DNA of 64,000 bases from NCBI RefSeq assembly GCF_000826655.1, contig NZ_JXJO01000011.1:186001-250000 (forward strand), written 5' to 3'. A model generated the notes under the pieces. The model had not been told where the DNA came from. It did not search any database and worked only from the letters and a program-made list of their open reading frames with translations. The stretch is from Psychroserpens damuponensis. GTDB taxonomy: Bacteria > Bacteroidota > Bacteroidia > Flavobacteriales > Flavobacteriaceae. Numbering within the stretch: the stretch's first letter is position 1; every line of letters begins with the position of its first letter. The translations under genes were made by a program, and so were the position numbers. This document shows, piece by piece, positions 1 to 8,710 of this stretch.

Positions 1-1
1 T

Positions 2-187
2 TTTAAACATGTCATTTTTGCGAGAACAGCGATGGAGATTAAAAGTTCAGTAGGAGCCAAGCCTTTTGGCATGCATATTTATGTAAAGCACACCAATAAT
101 ATCATAGCTAATACCGTTTTAAAATTGGTGGTTAAATATGCTAATCCTATTAGAGAATGGGATGAACGTCATCCTTTTAAAGTGTGA
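2..187 (+). CDS. C-terminal part of an unrecognised protein (cut by window edge)
   Basis: An open frame runs from the window edge to a TGA at 185-187 and gives 61 residues. The fragment is mixed basic and hydrophobic and ends in EWDERHPFKV. The start lies upstream of the window; an internal ATG at 32 exists, but the open frame continues before it. I do not recognise the family from this tail and assign no function. An AT-rich inverted repeat follows the stop. That the frame is coding is supported only by its being open and by its sensible residue composition. Confidence 0.45.
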   Translation, partial: FKHVIFARTAMEIKSSVGAKPFGMHIYVKHTNNIIANTVLKLVVKYANPIREWDERHPFKV

Positions 188-210
188 AAGTCTCGTTAAA
201 CACGCTTTAT

Positions 211-233
211 AATTTCATATTATGCATGAAATT
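211..233 (+). terminator. AT-rich hairpin after the first gene
   Basis: AATTTCAT at 211-218 pairs with ATGAAATT at 226-233 across a 7-base loop, 24 bases after the stop at 187. The following TTGTAG is a poor U-tract, so this is a weak terminator candidate. Confidence 0.25.
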
Positions 234-266
234 TTGTAGTTTATATAAGCATAAAAGCATACTATT

Positions 267-479
267 ATGAACGATAAAACAAGACAAATACTTACAGAAA
301 TTTCTACTGTAACTAGAACGATAGAGAACAATTACCCAGAGTTACAGAAATATTTAGATGAAACGCAAAGCACCTTACCATCTGGTGATAATCATAGCGC
401 TTCAATCAACGAAAAAGAACTTCAATCTTATTTAGAAGAACTCAAAAGGTTAGTTTCTGAGTATGATGATAAACATTAA
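267..479 (+). CDS. small acidic hypothetical protein
   Basis: A 70-residue soluble protein with no signal peptide or membrane segment. It is rich in Glu, Asp, Leu and Ser and is probably mostly helical: two predicted helices (about residues 1-35 and 47-68) are separated by a Ser/Gly/Asn-rich hinge. The ATG at 267 is the only sensible start, and a hairpin terminator follows the stop. It resembles the short uncharacterised proteins seen in flavobacterial genomes. I recognise no named domain and infer no function. Confidence 0.65.
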   Translation: MNDKTRQILTEISTVTRTIENNYPELQKYLDETQSTLPSGDNHSASINEKELQSYLEELKRLVSEYDDKH

Positions 480-491
480 AATAGAAAAACA

Positions 492-518
492 CCTCAAAAT
501 AATGTTTGAGGCGTTTTA
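492..518. terminator. bidirectional terminator between convergent genes
   Basis: CCTCAAA (492-498) pairs with TTTGAGG (505-511) over a 6-base loop. It has T-rich sequence on the plus side and an A-run before it that becomes a U-run on the minus strand. It lies between the small plus-strand gene ending at 479 and the minus-strand SPFH gene ending at 538, so it can serve both. Confidence 0.7.
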
Positions 519-537
519 CAGTTAGATCGTCTATTAT

Positions 538-1470
538 TTATTCTAACTTTTTCTTTTTAGCATTTTTCATGGCTTCACCAATTTGATTACTGGCAGTAAA
601 ACTAGCAACCATATCATTAAGCATTTGACTTCCTGCTTGAGGAGAGTTAGGTAACAATATTAAATTACTGTTGGTTTCTTGACCAATAGATTGTAACGTG
701 TCATAATGTTGTGTAACTACGATTAATGCAGAAGCTTCTTGCGAGTTAATCCCAACTTTATTTAAAACTTCTACAGATTCCTCTAATCCTCTTGCTATTT
801 CACGACGTTGATCGGCAATACCTTGACCTTGTAAACGCTTACTTTCAGCTTCGGCTTTGGCTTTCTCTACAATTAAAATACGAGCAGCATCACCTTCAAA
901 TTGAGCTGCGGTTTTTTCACGATCTGCAGCATTAATTCTATTCATAGCTGCTTTTACTTGTGCATCTGGATCAATATCGGTTACTAAGGTTTTAATAATA
1001 TCAAACCCATATTCTGACATGGCATCGTTTAATTCTGTTTTTACTGCAATTGCAATATCATCTTTTTTCACAAAAACGTCGTCTAATTTCATTTTAGGCA
1101 CCTCTGCACGTACAACATCAAATACATAAGACGTTATTTGATCATGAGGATAATCTAGTTTGTAAAAAGCATCATAAACCTTTGATCTAATCACACGATA
1201 TTGTACAGATACTTTTAAGCGTACAAATACATCATCTAAAGTTTTAGTTTCTATAATGACATCCAATTGCTGAATTTTTAAACTTAATTTACCTGCAAGT
1301 TTATCAATTAAAGGGATTTTAAGCTGTAATCCTGAATGTCTAATACTTTGAAATTTACCAAATCGTTCTATAACTGCCGAGGTTTGTTGCTTCACAACAA
1401 AAAACGACGATATTAAAATGATTAATCCGAAAAAAATAATAGGTATAATGTAAATAGGAAAATCTCTCAT
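538..1470 (-). CDS. SPFH/band 7 (stomatin/prohibitin-like) membrane protein
   Basis: 310 residues. An N-terminal membrane anchor (about residues 4-26) is followed by an SPFH/band 7 domain (about 27-190), an Ala/Glu/Lys-rich helical region typical of these oligomerising proteins (about 190-250), and a C-terminal tail ending in a Lys cluster. Family members form large rings in the inner membrane and act as scaffolds for proteases or membrane microdomains; the exact partner cannot be read here. No NfeD-like partner gene is adjacent. The start at 1470 places the membrane segment immediately after a short MRDF N-terminus, as expected. It is transcribed convergently with the small gene at 267. Confidence 0.9.
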   Translation of the reverse strand: MRDFPIYIIPIIFFGLIILISSFFVVKQQTSAVIERFGKFQSIRHSGLQLKIPLIDKLAGKLSLKIQQLDVIIETKTLDDVFVRLKVSVQYRVIRSKVYDAFYKLDYPHDQITSYVFDVVRAEVPKMKLDDVFVKKDDIAIAVKTELNDAMSEYGFDIIKTLVTDIDPDAQVKAAMNRINAADREKTAAQFEGDAARILIVEKAKAEAESKRLQGQGIADQRREIARGLEESVEVLNKVGINSQEASALIVVTQHYDTLQSIGQETNSNLILLPNSPQAGSQMLNDMVASFTASNQIGEAMKNAKKKKLE

Positions 1471-1518
1471 AAGAATGTTATTAATGGTTAGATAAAATAA
1501 TCAGTTACTAAATTAAGT

Positions 1519-1526
1519 TATATTTG
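1519..1526 (+). promoter_or_regulatory. -7 box TATATTTG before the barrel protein
   Basis: An exact match to the Bacteroidota -7 consensus TAnnTTTG. It predicts transcription from about 1530 and an 18-base leader to the ATG at 1548. It also overlaps a TTG at 1524, which argues against using that codon as a start. Confidence 0.6.
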
Positions 1527-1547
1527 TTCAAATCACACATTGTAGTC

Positions 1548-2231
1548 ATGCAAAAAAAACAGTTTATATTATTAGTAGCGTTTTGCTTAGGTTTTGTTAC
1601 AATCTCTCTAGCTCAACATAATCGTTATGCCATTAAAAACGGAATTGGTTTAATTGGAGGTTTAACCCAATATGATATTAAAACAGATAATTTTACAACT
1701 AAAAGTGGTGATGGTTTTATTGGTGGTATGATTGCAACGGTAGAGTTACCACATAAATGGTATACAGTTAGTTACGGGTTTCAGTACGCTCAAAATTCTC
1801 TTGAAATTACAGGGAGACCAAGTCTAACAACAATCACTCAAGAACCTATTGAATATGAAATCAAAACAGTACAAGTTGCGTTTTTATTACATGCTAAAGT
1901 TTTATCAGATAATCTAACAATTGATTTTGGTCCGCAGTTACAATACAACACGAGTTTAGAACTAAAAGATGATAGTCAAGAAAACTTTGTGATTGATGGA
2001 TATGATGCTTTATTGGCTAAAGATATCACAGATATTTCTCAATTTAATGTTAATGGTGTGATAGGAGCATCTGCAGGAATTGCAAATTTTAGATTACGAG
2101 CTAGTTATAGCTACGGATTTACAAATATTCTAGGAAAACTTAATGATAAAAGTCTCACAACGACACCTTCTTCAGAAAAATTTAAAGGAAACCAAAGTAT
2201 GCTTTCTTTTGCGTTAATGATAACGCTTTAA
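1548..2231 (+). CDS. outer-membrane beta-barrel protein (PorT-like family)
   Basis: 227 residues with a signal peptide (MQKKQFILLVAFCLGFVTISLAQ). The rest alternates polar and hydrophobic residues with many Gly, Tyr and Asn, and ends in a hydrophobic strand (LSFALMITL) typical of a small outer-membrane barrel of the PorT/OMP_b-brl kind. An in-frame TTG at 1524 would extend it, but that codon lies inside the -7 promoter box and would precede the signal peptide with extra residues, so ATG 1548 is chosen. It is a single-gene unit. The ligand or role is not visible. Confidence 0.75.
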   Translation: MQKKQFILLVAFCLGFVTISLAQHNRYAIKNGIGLIGGLTQYDIKTDNFTTKSGDGFIGGMIATVELPHKWYTVSYGFQYAQNSLEITGRPSLTTITQEPIEYEIKTVQVAFLLHAKVLSDNLTIDFGPQLQYNTSLELKDDSQENFVIDGYDALLAKDITDISQFNVNGVIGASAGIANFRLRASYSYGFTNILGKLNDKSLTTTPSSEKFKGNQSMLSFALMITL

Positions 2232-2343
2232 AATTCTTACGTTTTTGTTCAATATAGCTTTAGCGAAATTGAAAAGCAGTAAATCTATTACGACTACGTA
2301 ATCACCTTAATCAAATTCGAAGTCAAGGTTTGCCATTCAGAGT

Positions 2344-2392
2344 ACGACTGAAGAATCTTTTGGTAAAGAAATTTTAAAGATTCTTCAGTCGT
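2344..2392. repeat. long perfect palindrome, REP-like
   Basis: A 17-base arm at 2344-2360 (starts ACGACTGAAG) is exactly complementary to 2376-2392 (ends TTCAGTCGT), with a 15-base loop. Flanking bases extend the symmetry imperfectly: GCCATTCAGAGT on the left resembles the complement of the CTAAATGACAT segment on the right. The element sits between two genes that end toward each other (the barrel gene and gltX) and could act as a terminator, but it is longer than needed and lacks a clean U-run. It looks like a dispersed palindromic repeat. Confidence 0.65.
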
Positions 2393-2424
2393 GTCTCTTT
2401 CTAAATGACATTTGTCTTTTTAAA

Positions 2425-3945
2425 TTAAACAGTGGCAATTAAACCATCAATACGCTTCAAAGTTTCTGCTTTTCCAATCATATAAATAATATCAAATACG
2501 TCTGGACCTTGCAATGCTCCAACAAGCGCTAAACGTAATGGCATCATCACTTTTCCGAAGCCAATCTCATTAGAGGTAATCCAATCTTTAACCGTAGTTT
2601 GTAGCTGCTCTACTGTAAAATCGTCAACACTATTTACAAGTTCTTTAACCTTAGTTAAAATATCTACTGTTTCCTCTTTAATTGCTTTTTTAGATGCTTT
2701 ATCATCAAAACTTTGAGGTGCAGCAAAAAAGAAATGACTCAAGTCCCAAAAATCACTCACAAAAGTCGCACGCTCTTTAATTAAAGCAATGACCATTTCT
2801 ATGTAATTTATGTCTATTTCTTTTAATTCTGTTCTTAAATTTTGGAATGAAAGCGCCAGTTCAACATTATCTTGCTCTTGCATATAATGATGATTAAACC
2901 ACTTTATTTTATCAGGATCAAAACGAGCTCCAGCCTTATTCACACGTTCTAATTCAAAAGCATGTATTAACTCGTCTAGATTAAAAATTTCTTGTTCTGT
3001 ACCAGGATTCCAACCTAAAAAGGATAAAAAGTTTACCATGGCTTCAGCAAAATATCCATCTTCTTTATAACCTCTAGATACATCTCCAGTTTTAGGGTCT
3101 GTCCATTCTAAAGGAAACACAGGAAATCCTAATTTATCACCATCACGCTTGCTTAGTTTTCCTTTTCCCGTTGGTTTTAAAATTAATGGTAAATGTGCAA
3201 ATTCAGGAGCTTCCCATCCAAAAGCGGCATACAATTGATAGTGTAATGCTAGAGATGGTAACCACTCTTCACCTCGAATAACGTGTGAGATTTCCATTAA
3301 ATGGTCATCTACAATATTTGCTAGGTGATAGGTTGGCATGCCGTCACTTTTAAACAACACTTTATCATCTAAAACATTGGTGTCAATTTTAATAGCACCA
3401 CGAATAATATCTGTTAAATGCAAGGTTTCATCTTGAGGTGATTTAAAACGAATCACATAATCATCACCAGCATCTAATTTTGCTTTTACGTCCTCTTCAG
3501 AAAGTGATAATGAATTACTCAATTTGAGTCTGTTATGCCAATTGTAGATAAATGTTTTTCCTTTAGCTTCATGATCTTTTCTGTGAAAATCTAAAGTTTC
3601 GGCAGTATCAAAAGCATAATACGCATGCCCTTTTTCTATGAGCTCATCAGCATATTGTTTGTACAAATGCTTACGCTCACTTTGACGGTAAGGCCCAAAC
3701 TTTTCGTTCTTCCCAACACCTTCGTCAAATGGGATGCCGCACCAATTTAGAGATTCTACGATGTAATCTTCTGCACCTTCCACATAACGATTTTGATCGG
3801 TATCTTCTATACGAAGTACAAACGTACCATTATGTTTTTTAGCAAATAAATAGTTAAAAAGCGCTGTTCTAACGCCTCCAATATGTAAAGGTCCTGTTGG
3901 GCTTGGTGCAAATCGCACGCGAACGGGTTTGGTCATGGGTTTCAT
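2425..3945 (-). CDS. gltX: glutamyl-tRNA synthetase
   Basis: 506 residues, a normal length for a class I glutamyl-tRNA synthetase, which charges tRNA-Glu with glutamate. The HIGH signature appears as LHIGG (residues 20-24) within FAPSPTGPLHIGG, and the KMSKS loop appears as KLSKR (263-267). The C-terminal helical anticodon-binding part is present and the frame is intact. The first ATG is used, but the ATG three codons later (position 3936) gives the MTKPVRV start common in the family. That second start would have a 16-base leader from the promoter just upstream, against about 7 bases for the first. Confidence 0.97.
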   Translation of the reverse strand: MKPMTKPVRVRFAPSPTGPLHIGGVRTALFNYLFAKKHNGTFVLRIEDTDQNRYVEGAEDYIVESLNWCGIPFDEGVGKNEKFGPYRQSERKHLYKQYADELIEKGHAYYAFDTAETLDFHRKDHEAKGKTFIYNWHNRLKLSNSLSLSEEDVKAKLDAGDDYVIRFKSPQDETLHLTDIIRGAIKIDTNVLDDKVLFKSDGMPTYHLANIVDDHLMEISHVIRGEEWLPSLALHYQLYAAFGWEAPEFAHLPLILKPTGKGKLSKRDGDKLGFPVFPLEWTDPKTGDVSRGYKEDGYFAEAMVNFLSFLGWNPGTEQEIFNLDELIHAFELERVNKAGARFDPDKIKWFNHHYMQEQDNVELALSFQNLRTELKEIDINYIEMVIALIKERATFVSDFWDLSHFFFAAPQSFDDKASKKAIKEETVDILTKVKELVNSVDDFTVEQLQTTVKDWITSNEIGFGKVMMPLRLALVGALQGPDVFDIIYMIGKAETLKRIDGLIATV

Positions 3946-3955
3946 TTTAAGACTG

Positions 3956-3963
3956 CAAAGATA
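3956..3963 (-). promoter_or_regulatory. -7 box TATCTTTG before gltX
   Basis: On the minus strand the sequence reads TATCTTTG, an exact TAnnTTTG match. Predicted transcription starts near 3952, just ahead of the gltX start codons. Confidence 0.55.
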
Positions 3964-4021
3964 GAATAGAGTAGAAGAAGAACAAAGAAAATGCTATTCT
4001 CTTATTTCAACATATTAGGAA

Positions 4022-5065
4022 CTATAAAACAATCATGTCTTTAGGCACACGCTTATTCATAATCCCAAACCATAAAGGAGGCACCATAGCCAAAACCATT
4101 GATGTTGGATAACCATATGGCATTTGCGGACTCTCATCATGGCAATCTAAAATCTGATATTTTTTGGTCGTTTTAAAGTGATGATCGCTATGACGTGTCA
4201 ATTCATATAAAACAATCCTTCCAATCACGTGGTTAGAATTCCAAGAATGCTTTTCCTTAACGCGTTCGTAGCGACCAGATTTTGTTTTTAAGCGTAACAA
4301 ACCGTAATGTTCAATATAGTTTACAGATTCTAAAAGTAAAATTCCAATAATTGCTGCGGAAATAGAAAAGATCAACCCAATACTTCCGAAGACATAAAAC
4401 ACAGTCAATAAATACCCAAATTGGATTAAAACATACCAAAACATGTCGTTTTTGACCGAAAAGAAAGTCTTTTTGTTGTTATTTAGTAGTTTTTTCTGAA
4501 TATTCCATGCTTTCACATATTGTCTAAAAATGGATGTAAACCAAAATGAATAAACCGATTGATTGTATCTTGCTGTTGCAGGATCTTCAGGAGTTGCTGC
4601 ATGCAAATGATGACCAAAATTATGCTCTATATAAAAGTGCATGTATTGTGCAGGCAACAATAAAGCTTTACCTAAAAAACGTTCGTTTGTAGATGATCTG
4701 TGACCTAACTCATGAGCCACATTAATTCCGTTAACGCCTAAAACAATACCAACAGAAAAGATCATGCCTACCAATTCATACGTGACGATAGGTGTGTTTT
4801 TTACTTCATATATTCCGAAGACAACCAACCCGTAAACAATGGGTACATTGAGATACAATAGCCAATCAAAAACCTTATTTTTAAGTTTACTTTCAGCAAC
4901 TTCTTGTGATAAATTTTCGGTTTCTACCGGAAAAATTAGTTCTAATATTGGAATGATTACAAATGAAAATATGACGGTTAAAAACACAAACGAGCCTTTT
5001 AAATAGATACTTATAAATGCTACAACAGGTATAGAAAATGCTGCTAAGTATTTTAGGTCTTTCAT
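4022..5065 (-). CDS. alkB: alkane 1-monooxygenase (AlkB-like membrane di-iron hydroxylase)
   Basis: 347 residues with about six hydrophobic membrane segments. It carries the histidine clusters of the AlkB branch of membrane fatty-acid desaturase/hydroxylases: HELGH (118-122), EHNFGHH (147-153) and RHSDHH (291-296). It also has the AlkB-type NYIEHYGL motif (249-256). Enzymes of this class hydroxylate the terminal carbon of alkanes or fatty chains at a di-iron site, using electrons from rubredoxin or ferredoxin. No rubredoxin gene is next to it; an orphan reductase lies at 60052-61107. The substrate is an inference, because bacteroidotal members are poorly tested. Confidence 0.88.
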   Translation of the reverse strand: MKDLKYLAAFSIPVVAFISIYLKGSFVFLTVIFSFVIIPILELIFPVETENLSQEVAESKLKNKVFDWLLYLNVPIVYGLVVFGIYEVKNTPIVTYELVGMIFSVGIVLGVNGINVAHELGHRSSTNERFLGKALLLPAQYMHFYIEHNFGHHLHAATPEDPATARYNQSVYSFWFTSIFRQYVKAWNIQKKLLNNNKKTFFSVKNDMFWYVLIQFGYLLTVFYVFGSIGLIFSISAAIIGILLLESVNYIEHYGLLRLKTKSGRYERVKEKHSWNSNHVIGRIVLYELTRHSDHHFKTTKKYQILDCHDESPQMPYGYPTSMVLAMVPPLWFGIMNKRVPKDMIVL

Positions 5066-5200
5066 TGGTTTTAAGAATAACTTCTCTAAATTAACAGAAT
5101 CTTACCAGTTTTAAACAATTTCAGGTAAAAAATAAATTCTATATTGTGAAGTAGTTTGAACGTTATCCATTTAAACCACTTCATTAAGTTATTTAAAGAT

Positions 5201-8200
5201 ATGGCAACAAGTTTTAAAAACATACAATCCAAATTAGAGCAGTTTATAAAACGTTATTACACGAATGAATTGCTTAAAGGCGCTATTTTATTTTTCGCTA
5301 TTGGGTTATTATATCTGATAGTAACCTTACTTATTGAGTATGTTTTATGGTTAGGCCCAACAGCGAGAACAATTCTATTTTGGATATTTATTGCTGTAGA
5401 AATTTCGTTGTTTGCTAAGTTTATCATATTCCCAATTGCTAAACTATTTAAACTGCAAAAAGGGATCAATTATAATGATGCTTCTCAAATAATAGGTAAT
5501 CATTTTCCTGAGGTAAATGATAAGTTGCTAAATGTGCTTCAGCTAAATCAAGACCATTCAAAATCTGAATTACTAGCAGCCAGTATTGAGCAAAAATCTG
5601 CCGAATTAAGCCCAATTCCGTTCAAATTGGCTATAAATTTCAAAAAAAACACCAAATATTTAAAATATGCTGCAATTCCAATTGCGATATTACTCTTGTC
5701 TTTTGCAACAGGAAAAATTAATTGGTTTAGCGATAGTTATGAACGCGTGGTTAATTATAATACGGCTTATGAGCCTCCTGCACCATTTCAGTTTTTTGTA
5801 ATTAATGAGAATTTAAAAGCTATAGAAAACAAAGATTTTAAGGTTACCGTTAACACTGCTGGAGAGATCATCCCAGAAAATGCGCAAATACATTTTAATG
5901 GTCAGTCATTTTTTATGCAGCAAACTGCTCCAGGACAATTTGAGTATGTGTTTTCACAACCTAAAGAAGCGGTTGCGTTTAGCTTATCGGCAAATAATGT
6001 GCGGTCTAAAAATTACAATTTAGAGATTATAAAAGTGCCTACACTTGTTAATTTTGAAATGATACTAGATTATCCAGCCTACACAAAAAAGAAAGATGAG
6101 GTCTTAAAAAGTACTGGGAATTCTACAATTCCAGAAGGTACAAATGTCACCTGGAACGTCAATACAAAATCTACAGATGAGGTGGTATTTTATGCAAAAG
6201 ACACGGTTGCTTTTGAGTCTATTTCCGACGGAAATTTTAAAGCTACAAAACGTATTTATAACAATACAGATTATAGCATTAGTACAAGCAATAAGGCGTT
6301 AAAAGATTATGAGAATTTAGCATTCTCACTAAACGTTATCAAAGATAATTATCCTGAAATGAATGTAAAGATGGAAAAAGATTCATTAGATAATCAAACT
6401 TTGTATTTCTTCGGACAGGTGAGTGATGACTATGGTTTGAGTAAATTACAATTGGTGTATTATCCAAGCAAAACGCCTGAAGCTAAATTATATGAAGTGA
6501 TGACGGTTTCAAAATCAAATTTTGATGAATTTGTAAGTGCGTTTCCTAATCAATTAAATCTTGAAGAAGGTGTAGATTATGAGTTGTATTTTCAGGTGTT
6601 TGACAATGATGCCATTCATAATTATAAAAGCTCAAAAAGTTCGGTATTTAGTTATAGAAAATTAACAAAAGATGAAGAAGAACAAAAACAACTCAATGAG
6701 CAAAATGAAACCATTAAGGATATAAGTAAAACTTTTGATAAATTAAAAGATCAAGATAAGGAGCTTAAAGAATTATCTAAAACTCAAAAAGAAAAAGAGG
6801 AACTTAATTTTAATGATAAAAAGAAATTCGAAAACTTTTTAAAACGTCAAAAAGAGCAGGAGCAACTCATGAAAACGTTTAATAAAAAATTGAAAGAAAA
6901 CATTGAGGAGTTTCAAAATGAAGATAAAGAGAAAGACAAATTTAAAGAAGATTTGCAAAAACGTTTAGAAGAAAATGAAGAGCAACTCAAAAAAGATGAA
7001 AAGCTTTTGAAAGAGTTGGAGAAGATGAAAGAGAAGATTAATAAGGAAGAATTTACTCAAAAACTAGAAGAATTAGCCAAGCAGAATAAAAACAAAGAGA
7101 AAAGTTTAAAGCAGCTTTTAGAATTAACAAAGCGTTTTTATGTGGCAAAAAAGGCAGAGAAGTTGATGAAAGATTTAGAGAAGTTGGCTGAAGAGCAGGA
7201 GCAACTTTCCGAAGAAAACAAAGAAAATAATACGAAAGAAGCACAAGAAAAACTTAACGAAAAGTTTGAGGACTTCCAAAAACAAATGGAAGAGCTAAAT
7301 AAAGAAAACAAGGCGCTTAAAAAACCAATGGATTTACCTCAGGATAAGCCAACAGAGGAATCTATAAAACAAGACCAAAAGGAAGCTACAGAAGCCTTAG
7401 AAGAGCAAAAGGAGCAGGACCAACAAAAAGATGGTGAGCCACAAGATCCTCAAGAAAAACAAGAAGAAAAAGAAAAACAAGATGGTGAGCAGCCTGAAAG
7501 TCCGTCCAGTTCGCAACAAAAAGCTACGAAAAAGCAAAAGCAAGCAGCTAAGAAAATGAAAGAGATGACTCAAAAAATGAGTCAATCTATGTCAATGGGT
7601 GGAGGCGAACAAATGCAAGAGGATATTGATGTATTACGCCAAATTTTAGATAATCTTGTATTGTTTTCTTTTGATCAAGAACACTTAATGAATGATTTTA
7701 AAAGTATACAGGTCAACCACAATGAATATGGTAAGTTTTTGAGAAAGCAAAATGATTTGCGAGAGCATTTTGAACATATAGATGATAGCTTATTTTCGTT
7801 GTCATTGAGACAACCAGCGATTTCAGAGAAAGTGAATTCTCAAATTACAGACGTGTTTTATAATATAGATAAAACTCTAGGTCAACTTTCTGAAAATCAA
7901 CTATATCAAGGTGTATCATCACAACAATATACCATTACAGCTACCAATGAATTAGCGAGCTTCTTAAGTGATGTGCTTGATAATATGAACCAAGAAATGA
8001 ATCCGTCAATGGGTCAAGGTAAAGGTCAAGGCGAACAACTTCCAGATATTATTATGAGTCAAGAAGAACTCAATAAACAAATGGAAGAAGGCATGAAAAA
8101 AGGTGAAAAAGGGAAAAAGCCCAAAGAAGGAGAGAATGGAGAAAGTGGTAAAGGTAAAGAAGGCGAAAAAGAAGGCGAGAAAGGAAAAAAAGGTGGTCAA

Positions 8201-8710
8201 GATGGCAAAGATGGAAAGAATGGTAAAGAAGGTAAACAAAAGGGAGAAGGCGATGGTAATGGTGGCGAAGGTGAAGGCGAAGGCGATAGCGAACTACAAA
8301 ATGGTGAGCTTTATGAGATTTACCAAAAGCAGCAACAATTGCGTGAGGCGTTACAAAAACGGTTAGAAAAAGATGGTATTAGTGATCCTTCTGGTCAAAA
8401 GTTATTGAAAGATATGGAAGAGGTGGAGTTGGATTTAATCAACAAAGGTTTTACCAACCAGACGCTTCAAAAAATGATGGATTTACAGCATCAATTGCTG
8501 AAATTAGAAAACGCCACATTTATGCAAGGACAAGATAATAAACGTAAATCTGAAACCAATAATAAGGCTTACGATACTACGATACCCAATCAAATCCCGA
8601 AGGCAAAAGAATATTTTAATACTACTGAAATTTTAAACCGCCAAGCACTACCTTTGCAGCAAGTTTATAAAAAGAAAGTTCAAGAGTATTTTAAAAAAGT
8701 CAATGATTAG
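5201..8710 (+). CDS. DUF4175 giant coiled-coil membrane protein
   Basis: About 1169 residues. There are two membrane segments near the N-terminus (about 26-48 and 57-80) and a third near 157-175. An extracytoplasmic part of predicted beta-rich sequence follows to about 480, then a long Lys/Glu/Gln-rich coiled coil (about 480-760). A second charged low-complexity tract of Gly/Lys/Glu repeats lies near 950-1020. This is the architecture of DUF4175 proteins, which are common in Bacteroidota and have no firm function. The start was moved from a TTG at 5156 to ATG 5201, which gives the usual N-terminus MATSFKNI. The last 8 bases overlap ybeY, implying translational coupling. Confidence 0.88.
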   Translation: MATSFKNIQSKLEQFIKRYYTNELLKGAILFFAIGLLYLIVTLLIEYVLWLGPTARTILFWIFIAVEISLFAKFIIFPIAKLFKLQKGINYNDASQIIGNHFPEVNDKLLNVLQLNQDHSKSELLAASIEQKSAELSPIPFKLAINFKKNTKYLKYAAIPIAILLLSFATGKINWFSDSYERVVNYNTAYEPPAPFQFFVINENLKAIENKDFKVTVNTAGEIIPENAQIHFNGQSFFMQQTAPGQFEYVFSQPKEAVAFSLSANNVRSKNYNLEIIKVPTLVNFEMILDYPAYTKKKDEVLKSTGNSTIPEGTNVTWNVNTKSTDEVVFYAKDTVAFESISDGNFKATKRIYNNTDYSISTSNKALKDYENLAFSLNVIKDNYPEMNVKMEKDSLDNQTLYFFGQVSDDYGLSKLQLVYYPSKTPEAKLYEVMTVSKSNFDEFVSAFPNQLNLEEGVDYELYFQVFDNDAIHNYKSSKSSVFSYRKLTKDEEEQKQLNEQNETIKDISKTFDKLKDQDKELKELSKTQKEKEELNFNDKKKFENFLKRQKEQEQLMKTFNKKLKENIEEFQNEDKEKDKFKEDLQKRLEENEEQLKKDEKLLKELEKMKEKINKEEFTQKLEELAKQNKNKEKSLKQLLELTKRFYVAKKAEKLMKDLEKLAEEQEQLSEENKENNTKEAQEKLNEKFEDFQKQMEELNKENKALKKPMDLPQDKPTEESIKQDQKEATEALEEQKEQDQQKDGEPQDPQEKQEEKEKQDGEQPESPSSSQQKATKKQKQAAKKMKEMTQKMSQSMSMGGGEQMQEDIDVLRQILDNLVLFSFDQEHLMNDFKSIQVNHNEYGKFLRKQNDLREHFEHIDDSLFSLSLRQPAISEKVNSQITDVFYNIDKTLGQLSENQLYQGVSSQQYTITATNELASFLSDVLDNMNQEMNPSMGQGKGQGEQLPDIIMSQEELNKQMEEGMKKGEKGKKPKEGENGESGKGKEGEKEGEKGKKGGQDGKDGKNGKEGKQKGEGDGNGGEGEGEGDSELQNGELYEIYQKQQQLREALQKRLEKDGISDPSGQKLLKDMEEVELDLINKGFTNQTLQKMMDLQHQLLKLENATFMQGQDNKRKSETNNKAYDTTIPNQIPKAKEYFNTTEILNRQALPLQQVYKKKVQEYFKKVND

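Noticed and set aside
1524-1547. TTG 1524 as the start of the barrel protein
   Set aside because: It overlaps the -7 promoter box and precedes the signal peptide with extra residues; ATG 1548 fits both.
8006-8366. Lys/Glu-rich or Phe-rich frames on both strands at 8006-8366
   Set aside because: They are by-products of the charged low-complexity tract in the DUF4175 gene.
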